Of a stretch of DNA of 64,000 nucleotides, positions 46,107 to 54,871 are shown piece after piece. Each line of letters starts with the position of its first letter. Positions within the stretch are counted from its first letter, which is position 1. The notes beneath the pieces were generated by a model. That model was not told where the DNA came from, made no database searches, and saw only the letters and a program-made list of their open reading frames with translations. This DNA comes from Niastella sp. OAS944. GTDB taxonomy: Bacteria > Bacteroidota > Bacteroidia > Chitinophagales > Chitinophagaceae. The DNA is taken from NCBI GenBank assembly GCA_024809215.1, contig JANUBW010000016.1, forward strand, positions 62,001 through 126,000. Reading direction: 5' to 3'. The position numbers were made by a program, and so were the translations under genes.

Positions 46107-47336
46107 ATGAACAGGAAGCAGTTCTGGATAACCGTATCGCTGGCCAATTTATGTATTGTAGCCGTTTTGGGATTCACCCTGCGCAGCAAGATCTTATTTC
46201 CGCTGCCTTTTATCAATCACCAATACCTGGTTGATGCCCATTCGCATTTTGCATTCGGGGGCTTTATTACCCTGGCATTATTGAACCTGCTTACCCATAC
46301 TTTGCTACCGCCCACATACCAGCAACGAAAATGGTATCAGTGGATGATGTGGGGTATAACGATCGCTTCATTTGGTATGCTTTTATCATTTCCCTTTACG
46401 GGTTATGCTGCAGTTTCCATTATTTTTTCTACGCTGCTTATTTTTTTTACCTACGGTTATGGCGCGTGTTTAATAAAGCATATTTTAAAACTCAATTACC
46501 GCCACCCGGCATATATGCTGGCGCTGTGCGCCATGGTGTGCCTTATTATTTCATCGGCCGGACCATTTTCTTTAGCCTATATAAAAGCATCGGGTTCGGC
46601 AAATAGCATTTTATATAAAGACGCCATTTACTATTATCTGCATCTACAATACAATGGTTTCTTTACCTTGTCGGTTTTTGCGCTGCTTATTTATGCTGCC
46701 TACCCAACAGCATCACCAACATCAGTAAAATGGTTTGCGCATTTATTGAACGCTTCTGTACTTCCTTCGTTTTTCCTGTCGCTGTTGTATCATGCCGATA
46801 ACCCCGTTCTAAGAATTATATCCATATTAGCTGTGGTGCTTATCATTGGTTGTTTAATATGTTTTTTCAGGGCAGGCAAAACATTTCCTATTCACAAGGT
46901 ATATACTTCACCACTGGCAAAAGGGATCTTATTCTTATCAATGGCGTCGTTTGTAATAAAATCAGTATTACAAATGGGTACCATTTTTCCTCACTTAGGC
47001 AATGCCGTTTTTGGTTTACGCCCCATCATCATTGGCTTTTTACACCTGGTATTTTTAGGACAGGTTAGTTTTTACATTCTGTCGAATTATATTGGTGCAG
47101 GTGCATTTAATGTGCAGCTACGGTTTGTACGGTTGTCGTTGCAGGTATTTGCCGCGGCAGTTATTGTTCAGGAACTGATATTATTAGTACAGGGTGTTGG
47201 CCTGTTGCTGGGCAATTACAACCCGGTGTATGTATGGTTGTTATGGGGTATTAGTATTTGCCTGGCCACCGGCGCATTGATGGTGTTTGTTGCGCGGTTG
47301 AAGAGCAGCAAAACAGTCGTCGTTCATATCTTTTAA
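46107..47336 (+). CDS. histidine-rich polytopic membrane protein, possibly heme-binding
   Basis: 409 residues from the ATG at 46107; the frame opens at a TTG (46098). About twelve transmembrane helices. Several His lie in conserved-looking intramembrane positions: DAHSHFAFGG (45, 47), LHLQYNGFF (about 179), LLYHADNP (about 228), PHLGNAVFGLRP (about 296) and FLHLVFLG (about 313). This pattern recalls NnrS/heme-copper-like membrane proteins, but no family can be named safely. It may be in an operon with GH15. A 90-bp copy of 46976-47065 recurs at 54724-54814. Confidence 0.6.
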   Translation: MNRKQFWITVSLANLCIVAVLGFTLRSKILFPLPFINHQYLVDAHSHFAFGGFITLALLNLLTHTLLPPTYQQRKWYQWMMWGITIASFGMLLSFPFTGYAAVSIIFSTLLIFFTYGYGACLIKHILKLNYRHPAYMLALCAMVCLIISSAGPFSLAYIKASGSANSILYKDAIYYYLHLQYNGFFTLSVFALLIYAAYPTASPTSVKWFAHLLNASVLPSFFLSLLYHADNPVLRIISILAVVLIIGCLICFFRAGKTFPIHKVYTSPLAKGILFLSMASFVIKSVLQMGTIFPHLGNAVFGLRPIIIGFLHLVFLGQVSFYILSNYIGAGAFNVQLRFVRLSLQVFAAAVIVQELILLVQGVGLLLGNYNPVYVWLLWGISICLATGALMVFVARLKSSKTVVVHIF

Positions 47337-48219
47337 TAAAAAAAAAGCATATAATATTCCGTAGCTATCTGTTGCAACGTTCGTTGTATACTTCATCCTG
47401 GTTCGGCTGGAACTAACTATGAATCTTCAGTAGCTCACTTTGTAATGTCAGGGCGGAAGTTTAGTCTTTCGGTGTATAAGATAAGGTCGTATGTTTGAAA
47501 AAATAAATCAAAAGTCAACAACTGGCGTCTTAAAATTTCAAACTGTTATACAAAGCTGCGCAATAATGCCTTATAGTGGATCACCTATGCAAATTGAAAA
47601 GTCTGGATGCCTTACCATAACGTACTGATGCTTATCGGCAAGTAACTATGACTCATCGGTAGGTTATTATGATTCATCAGTAGGTAACTATGACCCATCA
47701 GTAGGTAACATTTGGTCTATTGGTACAACTTTGTTACGGATGTTTGGCCGCGAACACCCAATCATAACTATCTGCGCAGCATAGTTACTAACTGTAGTTC
47801 ATAGTTAGCTACATATTCCGCATCGTTAGTCACTAATAGCTCATTTTAAGTCAAAATGCGTCATAGTTAGCTACTTAAGTGCATCTAAGCAACTTCGGCT
47901 CCGGGCTTTTAAAGAAAACTGTTGTTGTTGCTGACTTACTATTGCTTATGCTTCTTCATGGGATTTGCTTGGGCACCTCATAAAGGTTGAATTCGATTTA
48001 ACCGATCTTTATTGAAGGCGAAATGGCGAGCAAGGGCCATTTTTGATTTACGAACTGTCGGGCTTGCCGCAGACATTTCTCCCCTTATTTAGAAACTATT
48101 CTACCTCACCGGCGAACAAATTTTCCATAGGCAAACAGTTAGTTTAACTGGAAGGGATTTTTACTCCTTCCTTCTCGTTTTATAAAGGCAAGGTTCATAG
48201 TTCAATGAAAATACTGTCG
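47337..48219. other. gene-free region with clustered short repeats
   Basis: No convincing gene is seen in these 883 bp. Besides the 21-bp tandem repeat at 47638-47710, the heptamer TAACTAT or its complement ATAGTTA occurs at 47643, 47685, 47765, 47781, 47801 and 47863. The remainder is unstructured sequence without an open frame of interest. Confidence 0.5.
47638..47710 (+). repeat. 21-bp tandem repeat, 3.5 units
   Basis: Units start at 47638, 47659 and 47680, with a partial one at 47701. The consensus is GTAGGTAACTATGACTCATC plus one base, each a variant by a few bases. The 21-bp length keeps reading frame; one frame would read Val-Gly-Asn-Tyr-Asp-Ser-Ser-like repeats, but no start or supporting gene is present. 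Confidence 0.75.
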
Positions 48220-49278
48220 TTAATGAAGGTTTCCAATTCCTGCAATAAAACCCCAATTCTGGTGTTGCAATCGCCCAAGAGAGTTATATCCGTTGCCGAA
48301 AAAAAATCCATCGCCCTGTGTAATAAAAAGTAGTTCGTTTTGTCCCTTTTGAAGGGAAAGTTTGGTGACATAGGTATCTACCTCTACTCTTTCCAGTTTG
48401 TGTTTATTATAGCTAAAGACTTCTCTACCATTCAAAATGATTTGAAGTGTACCGGTAAAATCAAAATTAAGCAATTTCTCTGCGGCACTATCTGCATGTA
48501 GTATATGGCGTGCAACCACGGTACCTTCCGGTAATTTAAAATAACGGCAAAGGTTCACATAGTCATCACCAGGCTCATTAATCTTTTTCCAGTTTTTCAA
48601 TTTTTTTACCTTTTCATAATCGTATATAAAGCCTGCGGGTAGTTGGTCAGAAATTTCCCAGTCGGTAATTCCTTCCGGCAACTCCCGCCAGGTAATGTTG
48701 GCGAAGTAAGCTGGGCCAAACATAGATCGTAATAAAAGTGCACCTTTGTCCGCTTCTGTTTGCAGCATGGTAATATCCATATTGGGCTTCGGGTTCTTAT
48801 TGGTAAATACTTTAAGATGATTACCCCTTACTTCGATGGTTGCATGAAACCATTCATTTCTAGTAATATCTGCAGCGGCCTGATAACCGCCATAAAACAC
48901 CCAACTCAATGCACCGTTATAAATGGGAATGTATTGAACAGCCTCAATTGTGCCACCATAGCCTGGGCGAAAATAAAGAAACTGGTAATTTTGTTCATTC
49001 TTCGCATGGAAACCAACACCAGGCATTACTGTACCTGCAATATCAAGTTCCAATCTGAAATTTTTCAAGACTATTGTTTTGTTCCAGATGCCGGCAATGG
49101 CTTTACCGTCAAGTTTTATGCAGGCCTTACCCTGGAAAACAGTATCTGTTAAGGCCGCGGTACCTTTTTGTTCAGACAATACCAGCCAGTCTGCCAGGTT
49201 AATACCCTGGGCCTGGGCCTTTAAAAACGGCAGTGAGCAAAGCAACAATACCATTGACCGAAACAAATGTTTTACCAT
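48220..49278 (-). CDS. secreted protein with a lectin/glucanase-like domain
   Basis: 352 residues. Signal peptide (MVKHLFRSMVLLLCSLPFLKAQA). Residues about 35-200 resemble a concanavalin-like (LamG/DUF1080-type) sandwich: FRLELDIAGTVMPGVGFHAK, YQFLYFRPGYGG, TRNEWFHATIEVRGNHLKVF and FGPAYFANITWREL. Residues about 245-345 look like a second beta-domain (LNFDFTGTLQIILNGREVF). The family often binds or cleaves polysaccharides, but no catalytic residues can be assigned. Monocistronic, with relics of other genes on its upstream side. Confidence 0.65.
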   Translation of the reverse strand: MVKHLFRSMVLLLCSLPFLKAQAQGINLADWLVLSEQKGTAALTDTVFQGKACIKLDGKAIAGIWNKTIVLKNFRLELDIAGTVMPGVGFHAKNEQNYQFLYFRPGYGGTIEAVQYIPIYNGALSWVFYGGYQAAADITRNEWFHATIEVRGNHLKVFTNKNPKPNMDITMLQTEADKGALLLRSMFGPAYFANITWRELPEGITDWEISDQLPAGFIYDYEKVKKLKNWKKINEPGDDYVNLCRYFKLPEGTVVARHILHADSAAEKLLNFDFTGTLQIILNGREVFSYNKHKLERVEVDTYVTKLSLQKGQNELLFITQGDGFFFGNGYNSLGRLQHQNWGFIAGIGNLH

Positions 49279-49421
49279 ATAAATGTTTTATGCTTTATGA
49301 ATTGCATACCGAATATCGGCTATCAGGCTCACGGATCGTGTTCAAGGCTTGTTCAAGTCTGTGCAAGTTCGTTCAAGGATTGTAACTTGTTATCTCACAA
49401 TGTAAAACGAAACGTAAAGCC

Positions 49422-49556
49422 AGATTAAACTTGGCAATAGCTATGCTTCGGAAAGAGAATGAATTCAGATCTCAGCCTATACAGATGGCAGGGGCACTGA
49501 TGAATACAATAAAAGCGGTTATGCGCCCGATATTTTACAAAAGGCTTCATCGTTAG
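49422..49556 (+). pseudogene. relic of an ECF sigma factor C-terminus
   Basis: The frame opens with RLNLAIAMLRKENE, closely matching RLNRAKAMLRKEIE at the left edge of the window (bases 5-46), and then diverges completely to a TAG at 49554. No upstream sigma sequence is present. This is a short remnant of a sigma gene of the same subfamily. Confidence 0.5.
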
Positions 49557-49560
49557 CTAC

Positions 49561-49890
49561 TTACAATTCTGTAGGACAGACAATTCGGCAACAACCAGTC
49601 TACACCAGTTCGAGTCTGCTTGAGTATCGGAGAATTTTCATAATGAAAGTCATAATCATAATCATCCTCAATAACAGGAAAACGATAGTGTCGAATAATC
49701 TCCAAAAGTTTTATCCTTCTTTCTTTACTTAGAGTAACGGTTGTTGTTGGTGGTGGTGAGGAATAATGTATAGAAGGCCAGGTGGCGATTTTTTGCAGAT
49801 GTTCTCAATTTCGTCAACATCAATGCCATTTTCATCAACTTTTACCTTGACCAGATTTGCGCCCATCTGTTCAAAAAGCTTGTCGAACTG
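49561..49890 (-). pseudogene. fragment of a MocR/PdxR-type (GntR plus aminotransferase) regulator
   Basis: Read on the minus strand, one frame gives EQMGANLVKVKVDENGIDVD and EIENICKKSPPGLLYIIP. After a frameshift near 49765 another frame gives TTTVTLSKERRIKLLEII and VIEDDYDYDFHYENSPIL. Together these match the middle of the PLP-dependent aminotransferase domain of MocR-family transcriptional regulators, including the IEDDYDYDFHYE strand. The N-terminal DNA-binding part and the PLP lysine region are missing, so it is a pseudogene fragment. Confidence 0.55.
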
Positions 49891-50108
49891 TCAAGTTTTT
49901 GAAAATTTGTCAATTATTCTATGACAAACCCTCTGAAGGCCATTTGACTATTGGGGATGCAATATTAATCACTGCCGAAATAAGTTAAAGTTAATATAGC
50001 TTCTAATTTTGAGGTCGCTTTCGCCAAGGGGAACGAAAGTAGGCTACAAGTGAAGTAAATGAATAACTTGGCAATCTACATTTATCCTCAATGACTAATC
50101 GAAGTGCC

Positions 50109-50534
50109 CTATTTTTCCCCTTTAGGAGGGATTTTGCAGCGCAGCCAGTAATTTATTATGTTGAGAAAGGTAACTTTTAGCTCTTCAAAACGAGGGTCCT
50201 TAATAAAAAATCCATGTACCGACAAGTCGTATGCACGTATGATGTATTCTTCGGATGCGTGACTGGTCCAGATAATAAAGGGAACGCTTTTGAATTTAGG
50301 GGAGTGGGTAGCTAACATTTTTTCCCTTAATTCAAACCCGTTTGTTTTTGGCAGGCGTAATTCGCTAATTATAATGAATGGTGCTGTCGGTATATTCGCA
50401 AGATGTCCCATGGCTTCTTCCGCAGTTTCAAAAAACGCCAGTTCGTTCGGTAAATGTAACTCTTTCCATACTTCGCGAACCATTTCCTGATCATCGATAT
50501 CACTATCAATAATCCAAACAGAGCCTGTATTCAT
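50109..50534 (-). CDS. lone receiver domain with Glu at the phospho-acceptor site
   Basis: 141 residues, a single Rcp-type receiver. The acidic pocket (WIIDSDIDD), Thr90-Ser91 (IIWTSHAS) and Lys112 (FFIKDPRF) are kept, but the position of the phosphorylated Asp holds Glu58 (IIISELRLPKTNGFEL). Asp-to-Glu often mimics phosphorylation, so it may be permanently switched on or phosphate-independent. No output domain; it must act on a partner protein. It is the minus-strand neighbour of the multi-PAS kinase, which diverges from it after 141 bp. Confidence 0.85.
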   Translation of the reverse strand: MNTGSVWIIDSDIDDQEMVREVWKELHLPNELAFFETAEEAMGHLANIPTAPFIIISELRLPKTNGFELREKMLATHSPKFKSVPFIIWTSHASEEYIIRAYDLSVHGFFIKDPRFEELKVTFLNIINYWLRCKIPPKGEK

Positions 50535-50675
50535 TGGCGAGGATTTGCTGATCTGTGTCTATAAAAAAATCATGCCAGCATCAACTTTGCTTCACTAAAA
50601 CCTCTTTATGCTAATTCCTTTTCAGGACTACCGTCGACAGAAGTTATTTGGTACCTTTATATCTAAATACGGTCA

Positions 50676-53507
50676 ATGGAAAATCAATCGGTAGACATAA
50701 AAATATCCCCTGTAGAGGCAAAATTTCCCTCAGATTATTTACACGAAAGTTATATTCTCAATTTGATTCCGGAGGCAGTATATATGTGTGATTTGTCGGG
50801 CGTCATTGTGAAGTATAATGAACAGGCGGTACAATTATGGGGCAGAAGGCCTTTAATAGGCGATTTAAATGAGCGTTTTAATGGCGCCTGGAAATTATAC
50901 TATACCGACGGCTATCCTTTGCCCCACGAATTATCTCCGGCAGCCGCCTGCTTAAAGGACGGTATTCCTCGTAGAGGTATAGAACTAATAATTGAACGGC
51001 CTGATAATTCAAAAATAAATGTAGAGGTAAATGTAATTCCTATAAAAGATGACAACGGCCATCAGATTGGTATTATCAATTGTATTTATGACAACACGGA
51101 AAAAAAGAGCACAGAAAAACAGCTTCAGCGAAAAACTGTTGAGTTACAGGACTATGTAGAAAATGCCAGCATTGGGCTTCATTGGGTTGATGAGAATGGA
51201 ATAATTAAATGGGCTAACAAGGCGGAGATGGATTTGCTGGGTTATGATGAGAATGAATATATCGGCCACCACATTGCTGAATTTCATGTCAACGAAAATA
51301 AAATATCGGAAATTCTGACAAAGTTGCGTTGTAATGAAACGTTGAAACAGTATGAATCAGAAATGCGTTGTAAGGATGGAACTATAAAGACAGTTCATAT
51401 CAGTTCAAATGTCTTTCGGGAAGATGGGAAATTTATACATACCCGGTGCTTTACAGTTGACGTTACTGAGCAGAAGAAGTTAGTTAAGGAGATTATAGAA
51501 AGTGAAGTGCGTTATAAAAATTTGGTCAACAGTTTACCAGTTGCCATATATACCTGTAACAAGGATGGAGCTATTACCTTTTTCAACGAAGTGGCCGTAC
51601 AATTATGGGGTTATAGACCCGATATCAATAATGAATTGCTGAAATATTGCGCCTGCCATAAAGTATACTGGGAGGGTAAACAGATACACCCTGATGAAAC
51701 GCCAATGGCGATCGCTTTACATACCGGAAAGGCCTTTAGAAATATTGAAGCATATGTTGAACGTCCCGACGGATCTGTTTTTTTTGCCAGTATAAATATT
51801 GATCCTCTTTTTGATGCAAATGGAGATCTTATTGGTGCCATCAACGTATTCCAGGATGTAACTAATTCAAAACAGATAGAGGCGGCGTTAAGAGATAGTG
51901 AATCAAAATACCGGCAGCTCATTCATATTCTGGAAACACCATTGTATACCACGGATACGGAGGGCCGTATTACTCTTTATAACAAAGCCGCAGCTGAACT
52001 TTGGGGAAGAGAGCCGGTTATAGGCAAAGATCTATGGTGTGGTTCTTTTCAGATTCTTAACGTCGATGGGTCTGATATGCCACTGGACACCTGCCCTATG
52101 GCAATTTGCTTAAAGGAAAAACGCCCTGTGTATGGCGAAGAAATTCTGGTGGTACGGCCTGACGGGTCTATAAGAAATGTTGCGCCGCATCCGCAGCCGG
52201 TTTTTGACAGCGCGGGAAATATGACCGGAGCAATAAATATGCTGATTGATATTACGCGCATGAAAGAAGCCGAAAATGCTTTAAGAGAAAGTGAAACAAA
52301 GTACCGGATATTAGCAAATTCTCTTGAAAAAGAAGTTGAAAAAAAAGTGCAGGATTTAAAATCCAAAAGTGAAGATTTAAAGAAGAGCGAGGAACGATAT
52401 CATAAAATGGTCGAAGAGGTAGAAGATTATTCGATCATTCTGTTAGATAAGGAAGGTATTGTACAGAACTGGAATAAAGGCGCCGAGAAGATAAAAGGGT
52501 ATAAAGAAGAGGAGATAGTAGGAAAGAGCTTTCAGGTGTTTTATCTGCCCAATGACACAAAAAGCGGGATTCCATTACAGTTGCTTAACCATGCCAGAGA
52601 AACCGGCAAAGCCATTCATGAAGGATGGAGGAAAAGAAAAGACAATAGCATTTTTTGGGCAAGCACTGTCATAACTGCTTTACATGATCTTCAAGGTAAC
52701 GTAACAGGGTTTTCTAAAGTAACCCGTGATCTTACCGAACGAAAACAGTCGGAAGATAAAATGCAGGAGTATTTAAACCAACTTGAATTTCAGAATAGAG
52801 AACTTGAGCAATTTGTTTATGCCGCTTCGCATGACTTAAAAGAACCTATAAGAAAGATCCATTTTTATAGTGATTATATTGCTGAAGACGGGTTAAGTCA
52901 GTTAAGCGACAAGTCTCGTGACTATTTAAACCGCTCTATTAATGCCGCTGACCGAATGAAGAAGCTCATTGATGACCTGTTAATTTACTCCCGCACAACA
53001 GCGAAAGTTGAAAGTTATGAAACAGTAGATTTAAATAAGTTGATGGAGGAAGTAACTCATATTTTCAAAGAGGAAATGGAGCATTTTGATATAACCGTGG
53101 ACTTAGAAAAGCTTACAGTTATAAAGGCCGTTCCTTTTCAAATAAAGCAATTGTTGGTTAATCTTTTTGATAATGCAGTTAAATATAAACATCCAGAAAG
53201 AAGATTGCAAGTGAGCATAACCTATAAACAAGTACCTGGGGATGTAATTCCCGAGTTTATGGCAGAGGGGAGAGTTATGTATCACATGATATGTGTAAAA
53301 GATAACGGAATAGGTTTTGAGCCACTATATGCCAAAAAATTGTTTAACATTTTTCATAGATTAAAAAATGTATCAGAAGCGTCTGGCTCAGGAATAGGAT
53401 TAGCCATTTGTAAAAGAATTGTACAGAATCACAATGGATTTATTTTGGCTTCAGGAAAACCGAATGAGGGCGCCATTTTCTCAATATATCTTCCTGTTCA
53501 GCTTTGA
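50676..53507 (+). CDS. soluble sensor histidine kinase with five PAS domains
   Basis: 943 residues, no signal peptide or transmembrane helix. Five PAS/PAC units at about 25-145, 155-275, 280-400, 405-535 and 575-690. Units 1, 3 and 4 are closely related, sharing a NE-x-AVQLWG-like motif (FFNEVAVQLWGYRP, LYNKAAAELWGREP). A short coiled region (SLEKEVEKKVQDLKSKSEDL) precedes PAS5. HisKA with FVYAASHDLKEPIRKI, then HATPase with LFDNAVKYKHPE, DNGIGFEP and SGIGLAICKRI. Probably senses cytosolic signals through bound ligands or cofactors and phosphorylates one of the three lone receivers nearby. Its 3' end overlaps the convergent receiver gene by 10 bp. Confidence 0.92.
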   Translation: MENQSVDIKISPVEAKFPSDYLHESYILNLIPEAVYMCDLSGVIVKYNEQAVQLWGRRPLIGDLNERFNGAWKLYYTDGYPLPHELSPAAACLKDGIPRRGIELIIERPDNSKINVEVNVIPIKDDNGHQIGIINCIYDNTEKKSTEKQLQRKTVELQDYVENASIGLHWVDENGIIKWANKAEMDLLGYDENEYIGHHIAEFHVNENKISEILTKLRCNETLKQYESEMRCKDGTIKTVHISSNVFREDGKFIHTRCFTVDVTEQKKLVKEIIESEVRYKNLVNSLPVAIYTCNKDGAITFFNEVAVQLWGYRPDINNELLKYCACHKVYWEGKQIHPDETPMAIALHTGKAFRNIEAYVERPDGSVFFASINIDPLFDANGDLIGAINVFQDVTNSKQIEAALRDSESKYRQLIHILETPLYTTDTEGRITLYNKAAAELWGREPVIGKDLWCGSFQILNVDGSDMPLDTCPMAICLKEKRPVYGEEILVVRPDGSIRNVAPHPQPVFDSAGNMTGAINMLIDITRMKEAENALRESETKYRILANSLEKEVEKKVQDLKSKSEDLKKSEERYHKMVEEVEDYSIILLDKEGIVQNWNKGAEKIKGYKEEEIVGKSFQVFYLPNDTKSGIPLQLLNHARETGKAIHEGWRKRKDNSIFWASTVITALHDLQGNVTGFSKVTRDLTERKQSEDKMQEYLNQLEFQNRELEQFVYAASHDLKEPIRKIHFYSDYIAEDGLSQLSDKSRDYLNRSINAADRMKKLIDDLLIYSRTTAKVESYETVDLNKLMEEVTHIFKEEMEHFDITVDLEKLTVIKAVPFQIKQLLVNLFDNAVKYKHPERRLQVSITYKQVPGDVIPEFMAEGRVMYHMICVKDNGIGFEPLYAKKLFNIFHRLKNVSEASGSGIGLAICKRIVQNHNGFILASGKPNEGAIFSIYLPVQL

Positions 53508-53911
53508 GGGAAGTTGCAGAATGCCAATAATTTTTTTGCTAGTGCTTGAAGTCCCTTCATGTTATTGGGCTTAACAAGATATTCCGTAGCCCCATTGGAA
53601 ATACACTCGTGAATATTAAGTGGCGAGTTTGAAGTACTCAATACTATTTTGGGAATCCGATCGTATCGAACGTTTTTTTTTATATAAGCTAACATCTCAG
53701 AGCCATTAATTTCTGGCATACTGTAATCTACTATTATTAGACAAGGCAAATCCTTCTCTATTCTCGAATTTAAAAATTCAAGGGCTGTCCTGCCGTTGGT
53801 AAACTTCTGCAATTCCACCGAAGGCTCCGCTTTTAGTATTGCCTCTTCTATAAGTTCAAGATCTTCGTGGTCATCATCTGTAATAAGGATTTTTACCGAT
53901 TTGTTTTCCAT
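53498..53911 (-). CDS. lone response regulator receiver domain (Rcp type)
   Basis: 137 residues with a complete receiver: DDD at 12-14, phospho-acceptor Asp62 (IIVDYSMPEING), Ser92-Thr93 (LSTSNSP) and Lys114 (YLVKPNN). No output domain, so it should act through protein contact or as a phosphate shuttle for the neighbouring PAS kinase. Its stop region overlaps the end of the kinase gene by 10 bp on the opposite strand. Confidence 0.9.
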   Translation of the reverse strand: MENKSVKILITDDDHEDLELIEEAILKAEPSVELQKFTNGRTALEFLNSRIEKDLPCLIIVDYSMPEINGSEMLAYIKKNVRYDRIPKIVLSTSNSPLNIHECISNGATEYLVKPNNMKGLQALAKKLLAFCNFPQS

Positions 53912-54199
53912 ATATCAGAGATATGAAGCGTGCTACAAAAATTTTGATGTAATTTATTAAAAATCAAGTAATATATCGAAGATAGAAACTAATAACAAAC
54001 AAATAACAAGCAAATGTAATATTTTTAAAAAAATAAGAGAAAATGCATGCGTATAAAACTGATGTTAATTTCAGTATAAATTACAATTAATTGGTATGGG
54101 ATTTGAAACTTAGGCCATGGCAATAGTCGATAATTATTCCCCTATAGATAGCGATTGTTACTCTTGACTTAGATTACTGTCAAACACCAATTTTTAAAA

Positions 54200-54610
54200 A
54201 TGAACCATCCTAAGAGAGTTTTTCTCATCGATGACGACGAAGATGATTACTATTTCTTTAAAACAGTGCTTGATGGCTTTGAGCATCGTATAGAACTGGC
54301 GTACGACCGGGATGGTGAAACTGCATTTAGGAGGTTATCTGAAATAGATACTGAATTTCCGGATTTGCTCTTTCTTGATTGGAATATGCCCAAATGGACG
54401 GGAAAACAGTGCTTAATGGCCATAAGGACGTTACCAGGGTATTCCAATATCCCAATTATAATTTATACAACGTCAAGGGATGCGAAAGATAAGGACGATG
54501 CCAGGCGGTTAGGTGCCTCGTATTTTCTTTCAAAACCGACAAGTATCAGTCAGTTATACCAGGAATTGGACCATATTTTTTCGTTCGATTGGAGATTGGA
54601 AAGAGAATGA
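54200..54610 (+). CDS. lone response regulator receiver domain (Rcp type)
   Basis: 136 residues. DDDEDD at 11-16, phospho-acceptor Asp60 (LLFLDWNMPKWTG), Thr90 (IIIYTTS) and Lys112 (FLSKPTS) are all present. No output domain. It is the third receiver of the cluster and has about 290 bp of AT-rich, gene-free sequence upstream. A fragment of another gene begins about 100 bp downstream. Confidence 0.9.
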   Translation: MNHPKRVFLIDDDEDDYYFFKTVLDGFEHRIELAYDRDGETAFRRLSEIDTEFPDLLFLDWNMPKWTGKQCLMAIRTLPGYSNIPIIIYTTSRDAKDKDDARRLGASYFLSKPTSISQLYQELDHIFSFDWRLERE

Positions 54611-54714
54611 ACTTCTGTTGTGTTTTTTGTAGCCAGTAGGTCACTTTTTAACTTTAAGCGTCGTTGAGGTATAGAAGCAGCGGTTATGCTTCCTGGTGCA
54701 GATGAATTGCTGGT

Positions 54715-54814
54715 AATATTACAGGGTACCATTTTTCCTCACTTAGGCAATGCCGTTTTTGGTTTATGCCCCATCATCATCGGCTTATTACACCTGGTAT
54801 TTATAGGGACAGGT
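54715..54814 (+). pseudogene. copied fragment of the 46-47 kb membrane protein gene
   Basis: From 54724 the sequence repeats 46976-47065 (GGGTACC to ACAGGT) with four substitutions and one inserted base, about 95 per cent identical by eye. It encodes GTIFPHLGNAVFGL and PIIIGLLHLVF before the inserted base breaks the frame. The sequences on both sides are unrelated, so it is a gene fragment copied or captured at this locus. Confidence 0.85.
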
Positions 54815-54821
54815 GCAAAAC

Positions 54822-54847
54822 AACGGGACCGCCTAAGCAGTCCCGTT
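54822..54847 (-). terminator. terminator of the FN3-domain gene
   Basis: An 8-bp perfect stem AACGGGAC / GTCCCGTT, extended by weaker pairs, with a T-rich tract on the minus strand. It lies 24 bp after the stop at 54872. Confidence 0.7.
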
Positions 54848-54871
54848 CACGGTTATTCGATGTATAACCGG

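Noticed and set aside
47337-48219. CRISPR-like array in the 47.6-47.9 kb repeats
   Set aside because: Units are only 21 bp, directly tandem without spacers, and no cas gene is nearby.
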